This document shows positions 12,901 to 26,028 of a DNA stretch of 64,000 bases, in pieces. Position 1 is the first letter of the stretch; every line of letters begins with the position of its first letter. The position numbers were made by a program, and so were the translations under genes. Location of the stretch: contig NC_079134.1 in assembly GCF_945859705.1 (NCBI RefSeq), positions 9,527,545-9,591,544 of the forward strand. Reading direction: 5' to 3'. Below the pieces are notes generated by a model. It was not told the DNA's origin. It did not search any database and saw only the letters and a program-made list of their open reading frames with translations. The stretch is from Episyrphus balteatus. Lineage: Eukaryota > Arthropoda > Insecta > Diptera > Syrphidae.

Positions 12901-15900
12901 CATCTTCGGGACATCGTCGGGACATCTTCGGGACATGCTCGGGACATCTTCGGGACATGCTCGGGATATGCTCGGGACATCTTTGGGACATCTTCAGGAC
13001 ATCTTCGGGACATGCTCGGGACATGCTCGCAACATCTTCGGAACCTGCTCGGGACATCTTCGGGACATCTTCGGGACACTTCGGGACATCGTCGGGACAT
13101 CTTCGGGACATGCTCGGGACATCTTCGGGACATCTTCGGGACATGCTCGGGATATGCTCTGGACATCTTCGAGACATGCTCGGGACATCTTCGGGACAAC
13201 TTCGGGATATGCTCGGGACATCTTCAGGACATCTTCGGGACATGCTCGGGACATCTTCGGGACATGCTCGGGACATCTTCGGGACATCTTCGGGACATCT
13301 TTGGGACATGCTCGGGACATGCTCGGGACATGCTCGGGACATGCTCGGGACATGCTCGGGACATGCTCGGGACACCTTCGGGACATCTTCGGGACATCTT
13401 CGGGACATCTTCGGGACATCTTCGGGACATGCTCGGGACATCTTCAGGACATCTTCGGGACATGCTCGGGACATCTTCGGGACTCGGGACATCTTCAGGA
13501 CATCTTCGGGACATCTTCGGGGCACCTTCGGGACATCTTCGGGAAATGCTCGGGACACCTTCGGGAGATCTTCGGGACATCTTCGGGACATCTTCGGGAC
13601 ATCTTCGGGACATCTTCGGAACATCTTCGGGACATGCTCGGGACATCTTCGGGACATCTTCAGGACATCTTCGGGACATGCTCGGGACATCTTCGGGACA
13701 TGCTCGGGACATCTTCAGGACATCTTCGGGACATCTTCGGGGCACCTTCGGGACATCTTCGGGACATGCTCGGGACACCTTCGGGAGATCTTCGGGACAT
13801 CTTCGGGACATCTTCGGGACATCTTAGGGACATCTACGGGACACCTACGGGACATCTTCGGGACATCTTCGGGACATGCTCGAGACATGCTCGTCACATC
13901 TTCGAGACATGCTCGGGACATCTTCGGGACATGCTCGGGACATCTTCGGGACATCTTCGGGACATGCTCGGGACATCTACGGGACATCTTCGGGACATCT
14001 TCGGGACATCTTCAGGACATGCTCGGGACATGCTCTGGACATCTTCGAGACATGCTCGGGACATCTTCGGGACAACTTCGGGATATGCTCGGGACATCTT
14101 AGGGACATCTTCGGGACATCTTCGGGACATCTTCTGGACAGGCTCGGGACGTGCTCGAGACATGCTCGGGACATCTTCGGGACATCTTCGGGACATGCTC
14201 GGGACATCTACGGGACATCTTCGGGACATCTTCGGGACATGCTCGGGACATGCTCGGGACATGCTCGGGACATGCTCTGGACATCTTCGGGACCTGCTCG
14301 GGACATCTTCAGGACATCTTCGGGACATGCTCGGGACATCTTCGGGACATCTTCGGGACCTGCTCGGGACATCTTCGGGACATCTTCAGGACATCTTCGG
14401 GACATCTTAGGGACATCTACGGGACATCTTCGGGACATCTTCGGGACATGCTCGGGACATCTGCGGGACATCTACGGGACATCTTCGGGACATCTTCGAG
14501 ACATGCTCGTTACATCTTCGGGACAACTTCGGGATATGCTCGGGATATCTTCGGGACATCTTTGGGAAATGCTCGGGACATGCCCAGAACATCTTCGGGA
14601 CATGCTCGGGACATCTTCGGGACATTTTCGGGACATCTTCGGGACATGCTCGGGACATCTTCGGGACATGCTCGTGACATCTTCGGGACATCTTCGTGAC
14701 ATCTTCGGGACATGCTCGGGACATCTACGGGACATCTTCGGCACATCTTCGGGACATCTTCGGGACATGCTCGGGACATCTTCGGGACATTTTCGGGACA
14801 TCTTCGGGACATCTTCGGGACATGCTCGGGACATCTACGGGACATCTTCGGGACATGCTCGGGACATTTTCGGGACATTTTCGGGACATCTTCGGGACAT
14901 CTTCGGGACATGCTCGGGACATCTACGGGACATGCTCGGGACATGCACGGGACATGCTCGGGACATCTTGGGGACATCTTCGGGACATCTTCGGGACATC
15001 GTCGGGACAACTTCGGGACATGCTCGGGACATCTTCGGGACATTTTCGGGACATTTTCGGGACATCTTCGGGACATCTTCGGGACATGCTCGGGACATCT
15101 ACGGGACATGCTCGGGACATGCACGGGACATGCTCGGGACATCTTGGGGACATCTTCGGGACATCTTCGGGACATCGTCGGGACAACTTCGGGACATGCT
15201 CGGGACATCTTCGGGACATGCTCGGGACATGCTTGGGACATCTTCGGGACATGTTTGATACATCTTCGGGACATCTTCGGGACATCTTCGGAACATGCTC
15301 TGTACATCTTCGGGACATTTTCGGGACATGCTTGGGACATCTTCGGGACATGCTCGGGACATCTAAGGGACATCTAAGGGACATCTTCGGGACATGCTCG
15401 GGACATCTACGGGACATGCTCCGGAAATGCTCGGCACAGCTTTGGGACATGCTCGGGACATCTTCGGGACATCTTCGGGACATCGTCGGGACATCTTCGG
15501 GACATGCTCGGGACATCTTCGGGACATGCTCGGGATATGCTCGGGACATCTTTGGGACATCTTCAGGACATCTTCGGGACATGCTCGGGACATGCTCGCA
15601 ACATCTTCGGAACCTGCTCGGGACATCTTCGGGACATCTTCGGGACACTTCGGGACATCGTCGGGACATCTTCGGGACATGCTCGGGACATCTTCGGGAC
15701 ATCTTCGGGACATGCTCGGGATATGCTCGGGACATCTTTGGGACATCTTCAGGACATCTTCGGGACATGCTAGGGACATGCTCGCAACATCTTCGGGACC
15801 TGCTCGGGACATCTTCAGGACATCTTCGGGACATGCTCGCAACATCTTCGGGACCTGCTCGGGACATCTTCGGGACATCTTCGGGACATCTTCGGGACAT

Positions 15901-18679
15901 GCTCGGGACATCTACGGGACATCTTCGGGACATCTTCGGGACATCTTCGGGACATGCTCGGGACATCTTCGGGACATTTTCGGGACATCTTCGGGACATC
16001 TTCGGGACATGCTTGGGACAACTTCGGGACATGCTCAGGACATGCTCGGGACATCTAAGGGACATCTTCGGGACATCTTCGGGACATGCTCGGGACATCT
16101 ACTGGACATGCTCGGGAAATGCTCGGCACAGCTTTGGGACATGCTCGGGACATCTTCTGGACATGCTCGGGACATCTTCGGGACATGCTCGTGACATCTT
16201 CGGGACATCTTCGTGACATCTTCGGGACATGCTCGGGACATCTACGGGACATCTTCGGCACATCTTCGGGACATCTTCGGGACATGCTCGGGACATCTTC
16301 GGGACATTTTCGGGACATCTTCGGGACATGCTCGGGACATCTTCGGGACATGCTCGTGACATCTTCGGGACATCTTCGTGACATCTTCGGGTCATGCTCG
16401 GGACATCTACGGGACATCTTCGGCACATCTTCGGGACATCTTCGGGACATGCTCGGGACATCTTCGGGACATTTTCGGGACATCTTCGGGACATCTTCGG
16501 GACATGCTCGGGACATCTACGGGACATCTTCGGGACATGCTCGGGACATTTTCGGGACATTTTCGGGACATCTTCGGGACATCTTCGGGACATGCTCGGG
16601 ACATCTACGGGACATGCTCGGGACATGCACGGGACATGCTCGGGACATCTTGGGGACATCTTCGGGACATCTTCGGGACATCTTCGGGACATCGTCGGGA
16701 CAACTTCGGGACATGCTCGGGACATCTTCGGGACATTTTCGGGACATTTTCGGGACATCTTCGGGACATCTTCGGGACATGCTCGGGACATCTACGGGAC
16801 ATGCTCGGGACATGCACGGGACATGCTTGGGACATCTTGGGGACATCTTCGGGACATCTTCGGGACATCGTCGGGACAACTTCGGGACATGCTCGGGACA
16901 TCTTCGGGACATTTTCGGGACATCTTCGAGACATCTTCGGGACATGCTCGGGACATCTTCGGGACATGCTCGGGACATGCTTGGGACATCTTCGGGACAT
17001 GTTTGGGACATCTTCGGGACATCTTCGGGACATCTTCGGAACATGCTCTGTACATCTTCGGGACATTTTCGGGACATGCTTGGGACATCTTCGGGACATG
17101 CTCGGGACATGCTCGGGACATCTAAGGGACATCTAAGGGACATCTTCGGGACATGCTCGGGACATCTACGGGACATGCTCCGGAAATGCTCGGCACAGCT
17201 TTGGGACATGCTCGGGACATCTTCGGGACATCTTCGGGACATCGTCGGGACATCTTCGGGACATGCTCGGGACATCTTCGGGACATGCTCGGGATATGCT
17301 CGGGACATCTTTGGGACATCTTCAGGACATCTTCGGGACATGCTCGGGACATGCTCGCAACATTTTCGGAACCTGCTCGTTACATCTTCGGGACATCTTC
17401 GGGACACTTCGGGACATCGTCGGGACATCTTCGGGACATGCTCGGGACATCTTCGGGACATCTTCGGGACATGCTCGGGATATGCTCGGGACATCTTCAG
17501 GACATCTTCGGGACATGCTCGGGACATGCTCGCAACATCTTCGGAACCTGCTCGTTACATCTTCGGGACATCTTCGGGACACTTCGGGACATCGTCGGGA
17601 CATCTTCGGGACATGCTCGGGACATCTTCGGGACATCTTCGGGACATGCTCGGGATATGCTCGGGACATCTTTGGGACATCTTCAGGACATCTTCGGGAC
17701 ATGCTAGGGACATGCTCGCAACATCTTCGGGACCTGCTCGGGACATCTTCAGGACATCTTCGGGACATGCTCGCAACATCTTCGGGACCTGCTCGGGACA
17801 TCTTCGGGACATCTTCGGGACATGCTCGGGACATCTACGGGACATCTTCGGGACATCTTCGGGACATCTTCGGGACATGCTCGGGACATCTTCGGGACAA
17901 CTTCGGGACATGCTCGGGACATCTTCGGGACATCTTCGGGACATCTTCGGGACATCTTCGGGACATGTTCGGGACATCTTCGGGACATGCTCGGGACATG
18001 CTTGGGACATCTTCGCGACATGCTTGGAACATCTTCGGGACATCTTCGGAACATGCTCTGGACATCTTCGGGACATTTTCGGGACATGCTTGGGACAACT
18101 TCGGGACATGCTCAGGACATGCTCGGGACATCTAAGGGACATCTTCGGGACATCTTCGGGACATGCTCGGGACATCTACTGGACATGCTCGGGAAATGCT
18201 CGGCACAGCTTTGGGACATGCTCGGGACATCTTCTGGACATCTTCGAGACATCGTCGGGACATCTTCGGGACATGCTCGGGACATCTTAGGGACATGCTC
18301 GGAACATGCTTGGGACATCTTCGGGACATGCTCGAGATATCTTCAGGACATCTTCGGGACATCTTCGGGACATCTTCGGGACATGCTCGGGACATCTTCG
18401 AGACATCTTCGGGACATCTTCGGGACATCTTGGGGACATCTTCGGGACATCTTCGGGACATCTTCGGGACATCTGCGGGACATATTCGGGACATGCTCGG
18501 GACATCTTCGGGACTTGGTCGGGACATCTTCGGGACATGCTCGGGACATCTTCGGGACATTCTCGGGTAATGCTCGGGACATCTTCGGGACATCGGGACA
18601 TCTCGGGACATCTTCGGTACACCTTCGGGACATCTTCAGGACATCTTCGGGACATCTTCTGGACATGCTCGGGGCATCT
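9992..18679 (-). repeat. Satellite block 2, inverted orientation
   Basis: The same units read as cttcgggacat/gctcgggacat for about 8.7 kb. Higher-order segments recur: a cluster with tagggacatctacgggacatc and gctcgagacatgctc appears near 10655 and 11691, about 1.04 kb apart. A second cluster, ctaagggacatctaaggg, appears near 12792, 15362 and 17121. A shortened unit (gggacacttcgggacatcg) recurs near 13074, 15645, 17402 and 17578, again marking duplicated segments. Confidence 0.92.
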
Positions 18680-18957
18680 GAAGATGTCTCGAGCATGTCC
18701 CGAAGATGTCCCGAAGATGTCCCTAAGATGTCCCGAAGATGTCCCGAAGATGTCCCGAAGATGTCCCGAAGATGTCCCGAAGATGTCCCGAGCATGTCCC
18801 AAAGATGTCCCGAGCTTGTCCCGAAGATTTCCCGAAGATGTCCCGAAGATGTCCCGAGCATGTCCCGAAGATGTCCCGAGCATGTCCCGAGCATGTCCCG
18901 AAGATGTCCTGAAGATGTCCCGAGGCTGTCCCGAGCATGTCCCGAAAATATCCCGAG
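18680..18957 (+). repeat. Satellite block 3, forward orientation
   Basis: After ggggcatct at about 18679 the units return to the + orientation (gaagatgtctcgagcatg) for about 280 bp. They decay into unique sequence at gagaaacggtttag. This second junction lies opposite to the one at 9991, so block 2 behaves as an inverted segment. Confidence 0.9.
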
Positions 18958-21900
18958 AAACGGTTTAGAATTCAGAATCGTTTATCCTGTCTTCAATCAA
19001 GTAACTTATAGTGTTTATCCTAGCAATGGATTTTCTCGCGCGAAGCACAATTTAATGAAACTCAAATGTATCTCACAGTTAGTTGGCTACGGATTGCTAC
19101 GAAGAAGAAGCAAAAAAAAAAAGAATTTCACAGCCAAAAGAAAGATACTACAGTGAGGAAAGTTGAACCCCCTTTAGAGTGCATAAATTTGAATGTGTAA
19201 AATTATTGACAAAAGAAAAGCAACTTCGTGTCTCTTCTTCCCAATACCCGATCATCACTCTTCTTATCCCTCTTTTCCAACTCCCTAGCTCCCCCTCTAT
19301 ACTTCAAACGAAGGATGGAAAGTAAAGAACACGATGAAACAAGACAAATGGGATGCGAAAAAAAAATTCTATCTGGGAATCCAAAAGTAACACATCCTTA
19401 TATAATCCTGGGGACCACCACAACTGGCGCTGAGGCATTGACTTTGTCGTTTTTGGTTTTGTTTGGTTTTGCTGGTGGAGCTTAGTGAAGCTATATGTGC
19501 AATGCATGCAGGCAAGGATAGAGAATCCAATCTGCCCTCGTTACTGCATAGAAATGTCCTTGCAAATGGAATATGTGGCGAAGAAATTTACTGATGCAAA
19601 AGTTGTTTCATATTTTTCAAGTCAAAATGCATCTGATATACGAATACATTAAAATTGTACACAAAATAAAAAATACACAAAAAAAAAGAAGTGGAATAGA
19701 AATGTTTATGCTAGAACGCGAGTATAAATCATCATTTTTCGAACTTGTAATTGAGTTTCGTTTGTCGTTTTTTTTTGTTGGTTTTGAAAAAACACTTTTA
19801 TGTGTAAAGACGTTAGAAATGTAGAGAAATTGAATGAATTTCATTTTTATTTCACACAGGTGTGAATTTAATTAAATTTACTTTCACATATGCAGTTATA
19901 TTCTAGAGGAGAAAATATTTTAATAAAAACTCTCAAATGTAACTGCAAATGTAGAATTCGCATTTAATGCATTTAAATCTCATTAGTACCTAGTTGAAAG
20001 CATGCGTTACTTATGGTATCAGAGTAAAATACTTATTAAATCGTATTAGAAAACATTTGTAATTCTATAGTAATTAGATTTTCCGAGTAATTCATAATCG
20101 TTTAAATGAATGATAAAAATAGTATAGTCAAATCGTGATCTAAAGGTATTGAAATTTGAAAGTTCTGTTGTAATTGCTTTCGTAGCTTTTTGTAGGTCGA
20201 ACAATTTGTGGAGAACATAGATAAGTATAAGACCTATGATATCTTTAGTGTTCAAAGTACGATGGCAAGATAATTTTTGGCCATTTTAGTAGTTCATTTA
20301 GGTAGGTAAAAATGGCGGCTTCTAGAGCACCTTCTCAAAACTCCGAAGTCCGAATCTTGTAATATAAACTGTTTGCAGAATGATCAAGTGTGGTTATGAC
20401 AAAGAACACTTAAACTTTCAGGAAAGACTTTTGGTCGCCTGAGTTTACAACCAAAAGACTTAACTAAAGGTACTACTAAGTATATTTCAGTTAAACTAAC
20501 ATCTATTCAGACCACTGACTGCGTAGAATTTCTTGGTACTAAGCTACTTTGAACAAAGCTGCAAAACGCAGAAAACCTAGGAGATGCACAGTGGGTACCG
20601 CCATGGGTCAAAAATAAAAAAAGTAAATGTCAGTTTTTGAAAATCCAATGATTAAACAACGTTCTACAATCTCCCATCGAACCAAAACCAAAAAAAATTT
20701 GACGGTTTCTCCTTTTTTCATATCTTAATAGCCATTTTTATCGGTGCAGTTATAAGGTGTGAACTTGCGATAGTGATAGCGGGTGTTAAAAAATTGTTAA
20801 AAAACTAAAAAATTTCCTTTTTGGCACTATTATTTTTATAAAAGACTGAACTAGAGGGTAAGGGCAAGGTGCTCGACTGACAGTCAGGTTCCACTTCCGG
20901 CATTAACCATTAACCATGGCCCAAAATGGCCGAAGCCGAAGGTTTGGCCAAATGTTGATTTTTTGGCCGAATCTGGCAGGAGCCGAATGCCGAGGCCGAA
21001 GCTTTGAAATAAGAAAAAGATTTTTTTTAGACCGTTATTAACGGTACCTACTTGCCATAGAACCAATTTTTTAATGCAAACGACACAATCGATTTTAATG
21101 AAAATTTTGACATAAAAAGGTTTATACTGATATTAAAATTAAGAAAACTTAAAAAAAAAATTATTTTTGGATTTAACAAAAAATAATTTTTTTTTTTTTG
21201 AAAAACAATTTTTGTAAAGTTATTTAATGAATTGTATGTGTCAATCATTAAATACAAGAGCAATTCGCAATTCAAATTAAAAAATGTTTGGGGGTGCCAA
21301 CCATTGTACCTACCACGGCGTTTTTAATTGAACCAAAACATTGATGTACCGTCGACGAGCCGGCAATAGTTTTTTCTTAAACGTCTTCCAACGGAAAAAG
21401 TATTGATGTTTTTTTGCCGACGAATTGATTCTTTTTTCGTCTTTTAATACGAATCTACACATATTTTTACACAAGCACTAAAAATTTTATAGTTTTGTAA
21501 GCTTCAAACGAAATTATTATTTAAGGAAAAAGATTATGGAAGAGAATTCGTTGTTTTTATTAATAAATAATCTTACCTACCTACAGTGGAAAAAAAAAGA
21601 TATTTTTCTTGTTTTTTTTTTGAAAATATTATTGTCTTATTTTTTGGAAAATTGAATTTGGGTTTGGTCGTTTAGATTTAAAATTTTGCCCCCATACAAC
21701 TCCACATAATTTGTTTTCATTTTGAAAACACATATTTTCCGTATAGGTGTAGAAAAAACTCTATTTGATTGATTGGTTGCCATATAAAAACTAAAACTTT
21801 TTTGGTAGATGGTCTACCCGACAAAAATGTTTTGAGAATAAATGTGTGACAGAAATTTTCGTTCCTTAGGGGACCCCTGAAAAATGGGGTCTTGGGCACG

Positions 21901-24635
21901 GGCCCCGTGTGCCCTTATGGTAAAGACGGCATTAGTTACAAGGGGTTAAGATCTTAAGGTTAAAAATTGCCGCTGTGAACAAACAAAATTTTGCTTAAAT
22001 TTCATGGTACCAAAAGATTGTGTAGATAAATTTAACACCTACAATATTTAAATACACCTTTTTAAAAAAGCTATAAGCTAGATTCTATGTTTCATTTTCA
22101 AAGAACTTTTTGTAATAGAAGTTTTTGAAAAAATTTCCCTACTTGTTTTTAAGTTAATTTTTTAAATATAAAGTTATTTTATCTTTACTCAGCCTTATTG
22201 TTGAATGTTAAATAGAGAAAGTTTGAAGAAGCTGTTTAATTAATTTTTATTTTAAAAAACAATAAGCAACATCGGCAATTTTTAACCCATAGAGGTAAGA
22301 ATATGTAGTTTTAACACCAACCTTTGAAAAAAAAAAAATCGTGAAAATCAGAGCTGTGTGCCCGTGGTTCCCTAATAATTTGGTTTGGTTAATCCACTAT
22401 CAAAAACAATCTAAATCGGGTAGAAACGACTTTAATGCGCGCGCTTGCTTATTAAACAAAAATTAGGTACAACTTCAAAAAGTAGTTTTGTTTGAAATAT
22501 ATTAAACAGTTCTGAAATGGAAGATTCCGAACAGTTAGTTAAAAGCTTTTATACGCATTTCTTTCAAAGCCATTTTTGATTCTAGAAGCACTTGTCGTAG
22601 GTACTATCGAGCCACCTATTATTCGGGATTATTCGAAGTATATATTAAGACAACAACTGACTTCGTGCCATAAGCTATCAGACAGATTGATATGAAATTA
22701 AATTTCAATATGACAGTTGTTTTCTTTTCTTACAAAAATATTGATAAAATAACAGCTGGATTAATATCATTGAGAGAATTATTATATTTCCAATCCAACC
22801 TCGATCTCATTTTATGAACGACAAAACAAAAAAAAAACAAAAAAAACTTACAAAAGGAAACAAAATAAAGGCTCGCAGAAAAGTCTCCAATTGACCATTA
22901 AACCATAAAATCGGTCTCATACAATGATAATGAAAATAATAATCCACTTTGCCAACTGGAAGGACAAACAGAACCAGAACACAGCCAAAACGAATCCACG
23001 TATCAAATATAAAGTCTATTACAGCAATTGCTATCATAATGGGGTTAGGTCCAGGAAAGATAGTTGTTCTTCCCCGCTCTCGTTATATAGTTTTTTTTTT
23101 GACGTCGTCCTTTCTCTAGAGTTGTTTGTTTTTTATTATTTTTTATTCTTTTTTATTGTCCTCGAAACGAGCTTTGTGTGTTGTTCGACAAACATTTTCT
23201 GGGCGATGACAAAGGATTGCCATTGCGCTCGTTGTTCGGCCACTGAGCGCCCTCAATTTTATTTTGCTGAAAATTGTTATCCTTCCATTTTGATGGCAAT
23301 GTATAGAATAGAAGAAGAGCTGCAGGAGCAGCAGCAATGGCTATGTCTTTCTTTTCATCCGGAAAGGATATAATCCGTTTTAAGTTTGATATCGTCTTTT
23401 ATGAGGGGGCGTGCTGGCAAAGATACACCAAAACGACGACAAATCCTGCTGTGCTTTGGTGCGGTTCCCTCTCTTCTATACTAACTCGCTTTTGTCCTTC
23501 ATCTCTGTATACTAAATATTTCAGTAGCTCTACCTAAATACAAAATATAGAAGTGCAAAAGCTGCGGCTACTACAACAACACAACGAAGAAGATGTCAGT
23601 AAGCTTAGCCCATACCTACTGATAATGTCTTAAAGAAGAAGAACCATGCGAAGGATTTCATACATATTGCACAAAATATTGTGCAGAATCCTTGAAAATT
23701 GTCGTCGTTTGTTGCTTTTTTTCATGTTCATCCCTTTTTGCTCCAGAATTGCTAGCTATGAAAAAGGATTACTGACGTTTTCGTAAACTGTTATTATCTA
23801 TACACGATGCCCTGATTCTTGCACGTTTTTAAGCTAGGGATGTTCATTCGCTGTAAGAAAAAGATTTAAACTAGATAACGCGATGGTGGATAATCACTAA
23901 CTATACAACAACTAAAATGGGTGAATAGGATAAGCCAGATGCAGCTTAGCCCTTTTTGGTGATAGCAACGTTAACAATATGAGAGATCCCAATCTCCAAT
24001 TTGGCTGTGAAATTAATTGGAAATGATGTTCTGCGATAAACTCTTTCCCTAATATAAAATCCTCTATATATTCTCTGTTTTGTAGAAACTAAAGGAAATT
24101 TTCAACGAGTTCATAAAGCCCTTTCTTTATATATGGAAAGTAGTAGTCTTTTGAGTTTTTTTTTTTTCAGATACTGTAATTTTGCTCTATCGGAAAAAAA
24201 CCAAATTATAAATCAAAATAAAGGTGAGTCAACTCATATTTTTTGTGTTTTTCTTTTTTTTTTTCTCGGAAATAAAGAGGATAGATTTTTCTAATTAGAC
24301 CAAAATTCGGGGGTATCTTCATCACGAAAATTTATTAACAGGACTATTTTGACAAATTGTAGATTTTCTCTTCCAAACGCTTCTTTCCTATTTCCAAACC
24401 CCCGTAATTTTTAAATCGATTTATGTACTTAAATTCATACAAATGATAGCAAAAAAGGCAAGAGTAAAAATGTTCATCTCAACATTTTGACAATTTTATG
24501 TCACAGTGTTGCTGTTCTGCTAAGCTTTTCATTAGATAATAATGGGTTGAACTCGAAACTGAAATCATATTTTTTCTATCTGCTCGCGTTTTCGAGATAT
24601 TGCCGTTCGATTTTTAAGCATTTCCTTAGTACCTA
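18958..24635. other. AT-rich non-coding stretch
   Basis: No gene can be supported. Short frames at 19228-19485, 22924-23373 and elsewhere lack domains and convincing splice sites. A segment at about 20588-20860 (cagtgggtaccgccatgg) and one at about 22260-22400 (resembling 32825-32930) look like old dispersed repeats. The stretch at 21860-21925 has GC-rich ggccccgtgtgccc words like those in the hAT-like elements. Confidence 0.45.
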
Positions 24636-24805
24636 CACTGAGGGAAAAATCAAATTAAAATAAACGAAAACCACGTTGATTCAACTATTTTTCGGAATGA
24701 TTTTGCGACATCGTTAGTTTAAAGTGGTTTGCCGTTATAAAACATTTTTAAATCAAAGTTGATTCAACTTAAAAAAAAAAGCATCAATTTATTAAAAAAT
24801 AAAAT

Positions 24806-25787
24806 GCACGACTGGGGTCGCACGTACTTGCTCTTATGCTTTAAGTTACTCTAATGTTAAAGCTTTTTATTCAAGAAAATTAAGAAAATTTAAAATTTGA
24901 TATTTTCAAGAAATTAAAAAAAAATAAAATCTGTTTTTTATAATTAATTAAATATCGTTAAATGATCTTTCACAAAAAACCAAGTATGCCAGTTTACTTC
25001 TTGTATAGAAGGGAATTTTTAGAAATTTTTTTTCGAAAATCGTTAGAGCCGTTTTTTAAAAAAATAATTTTTTATATACAAAAATTTTCTAACATTTTTC
25101 AAAAAAAAAGTTGGTATGCCATTTTGAAGTAATAATTTATTTACGCATAAAAACGAAATTTCAAAATTTTTTATAAACACGTTTTCAAAAAATAGATTTT
25201 TCAAAAAAAAAAAATTGAAATATTTTTTAAAAATTCAAAAATGAGTTTTTTGAAAATTTTCTAAATTTTTAACATTACCTTTACCTAAACGATTATGGAT
25301 AAAAAATTTCGTTGAAATCGGGGTATTCTTGAAGGAGATATTCATAAATAAAAAAAAAAACGTTATATGATCGGTACCGTTAATAACGTTAAAAAAAATA
25401 TTTTTTTTTATTTAGAAAGTTGGCTCTTATGTGAACTACTACACTCAAAAATTTTAATGAAAATCGTTTGAGCTGTTTTTGAAAAAAATTAACTTTTCTA
25501 TTTCCGTTATTATGACAGGTACCGTTAGTTTTGGTCCTAAAAAATTTCAATTCGTCCTCTAGGGAATCACCCAAAACACTTAACTACCAAGTTTTGACAA
25601 AATCACTCGAATAGGCTGTAGCTCGAGGTACATACAGACAGACGGACAGACAGACAGAATTGCCGGACCCACTTTTTTGGCATTCTCCATCATCGTAATG
25701 TCATGTAAAATTGTTATCTCGAGTTCAATTTTTTTTACGAATCCTAAACTTGCACTATAGTACCTATGTATATCGCAAGTAAAAAGA
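24806..25787 (-). repeat. Dispersed family A repeat, copy 1 (reverse)
   Basis: This is the reverse complement of 52493-53565 over most of its length. It starts with the CTGT-rich block (seen here as cagacagacggacagacag at about 25637-25655). Inner landmarks include ggtaccgttaataacgtt at about 25373, and it ends with cacgactggggtcgcacgtac. There is no coding potential beyond a short open frame through the microsatellite. The family class (SINE-, MITE- or Helitron-related) cannot be settled by eye. Confidence 0.8.
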
Positions 25788-25794
25788 AAAAAAA

Positions 25795-25862
25795 TTGGCA
25801 GACGCTGGGGATCGAACCTACAGCTCTTGGGCGAATGCTTTACCACTGTGCTATCTCACTGT
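25795..25862 (-). ncRNA. tRNA-like Pol III unit (SINE head or tRNA pseudogene)
   Basis: On the minus strand, tagcacagtggtaaagc resembles a Pol III A box. It is followed 17 bases later by ggttcgatccc, a perfect B box, and then by a T run after ctgccaa that could terminate transcription. The acceptor and T stems do not pair well (the 5' side does not match gtctgcc), so a functional tRNA is unlikely. It directly abuts the 5' side of family A copy 1. Other copies lack it, so it is probably a SINE head or neighbour, not part of family A. Confidence 0.5.
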
Positions 25863-26028
25863 TGGAAATTAGAGTGATAAAATGCTACAAAAGCTAAAGT
25901 CCGACAAAAATAAAAAAATTTCTTAAGTTGTTTCAATTTTAATTTAAAGATATTTCATGTTAGTTTTTTCAACATTGAATCAACGTTGAACATATTAATT
26001 TTTACGTTGCGGTTTTTCCCTCAGTGTA

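Larger units (their letters stand above)
8060..18957. repeat. 11-bp satellite array, about 10.9 kb (near 990 units)
   Basis: Two unit types alternate: atgtcccgaag (A) and atgtcccgagc (B), with scattered one-base variants. The unit is GC-rich and contains a CpG, unlike the flanks. Because 11 is not a multiple of 3 and the unit has no stop on either strand, all six frames stay open for hundreds of codons and encode rotations of one 11-residue peptide per strand. These frames are therefore not evidence of genes. Marker variants recur (for example ctcggcacagcttt at about 12861, 15430, 16122, 17189 and 18199, and inverted at 8342), showing higher-order duplication. The array changes orientation twice. 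Confidence 0.97.
24636..26026. mobile_element. TA-flanked MITE with 14-15 bp TIRs, interrupted by a family A copy
   Basis: The left end cactgagggaaaaa (24636) and right end tttttccctcagtg (to 26026) are perfect inverses. Both are flanked by TA (24634-24635 and 26027-26028), as expected for Tc1/mariner-type insertion. Terminal segments aaaataaacgaaaaccac and gaatcaacgttga match the old copy near 3.5-3.65 kb. The centre holds a ~1-kb family A repeat in reverse and a tRNA-like unit. No transposase is visible. Confidence 0.75.

Noticed and set aside
8060..18957. CRISPR-like array
   Set aside because: Units are contiguous with no spacers, the setting is eukaryotic, and no cas-like genes are present.
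8005..18968. Dozens of overlapping long frames on both strands with 11-residue repeats
   Set aside because: All six frames of the 11-bp satellite are open by construction. There is no promoter, splice site or codon bias to support coding.
22924..23373. 149-codon frame
   Set aside because: Low-complexity Phe/Leu and Gln stretches, no domain, an opposing frame in the same place and no convincing splice or promoter context.
25795..25862. Functional tRNA gene
   Set aside because: The A and B boxes are good, but the acceptor and T stems do not pair.
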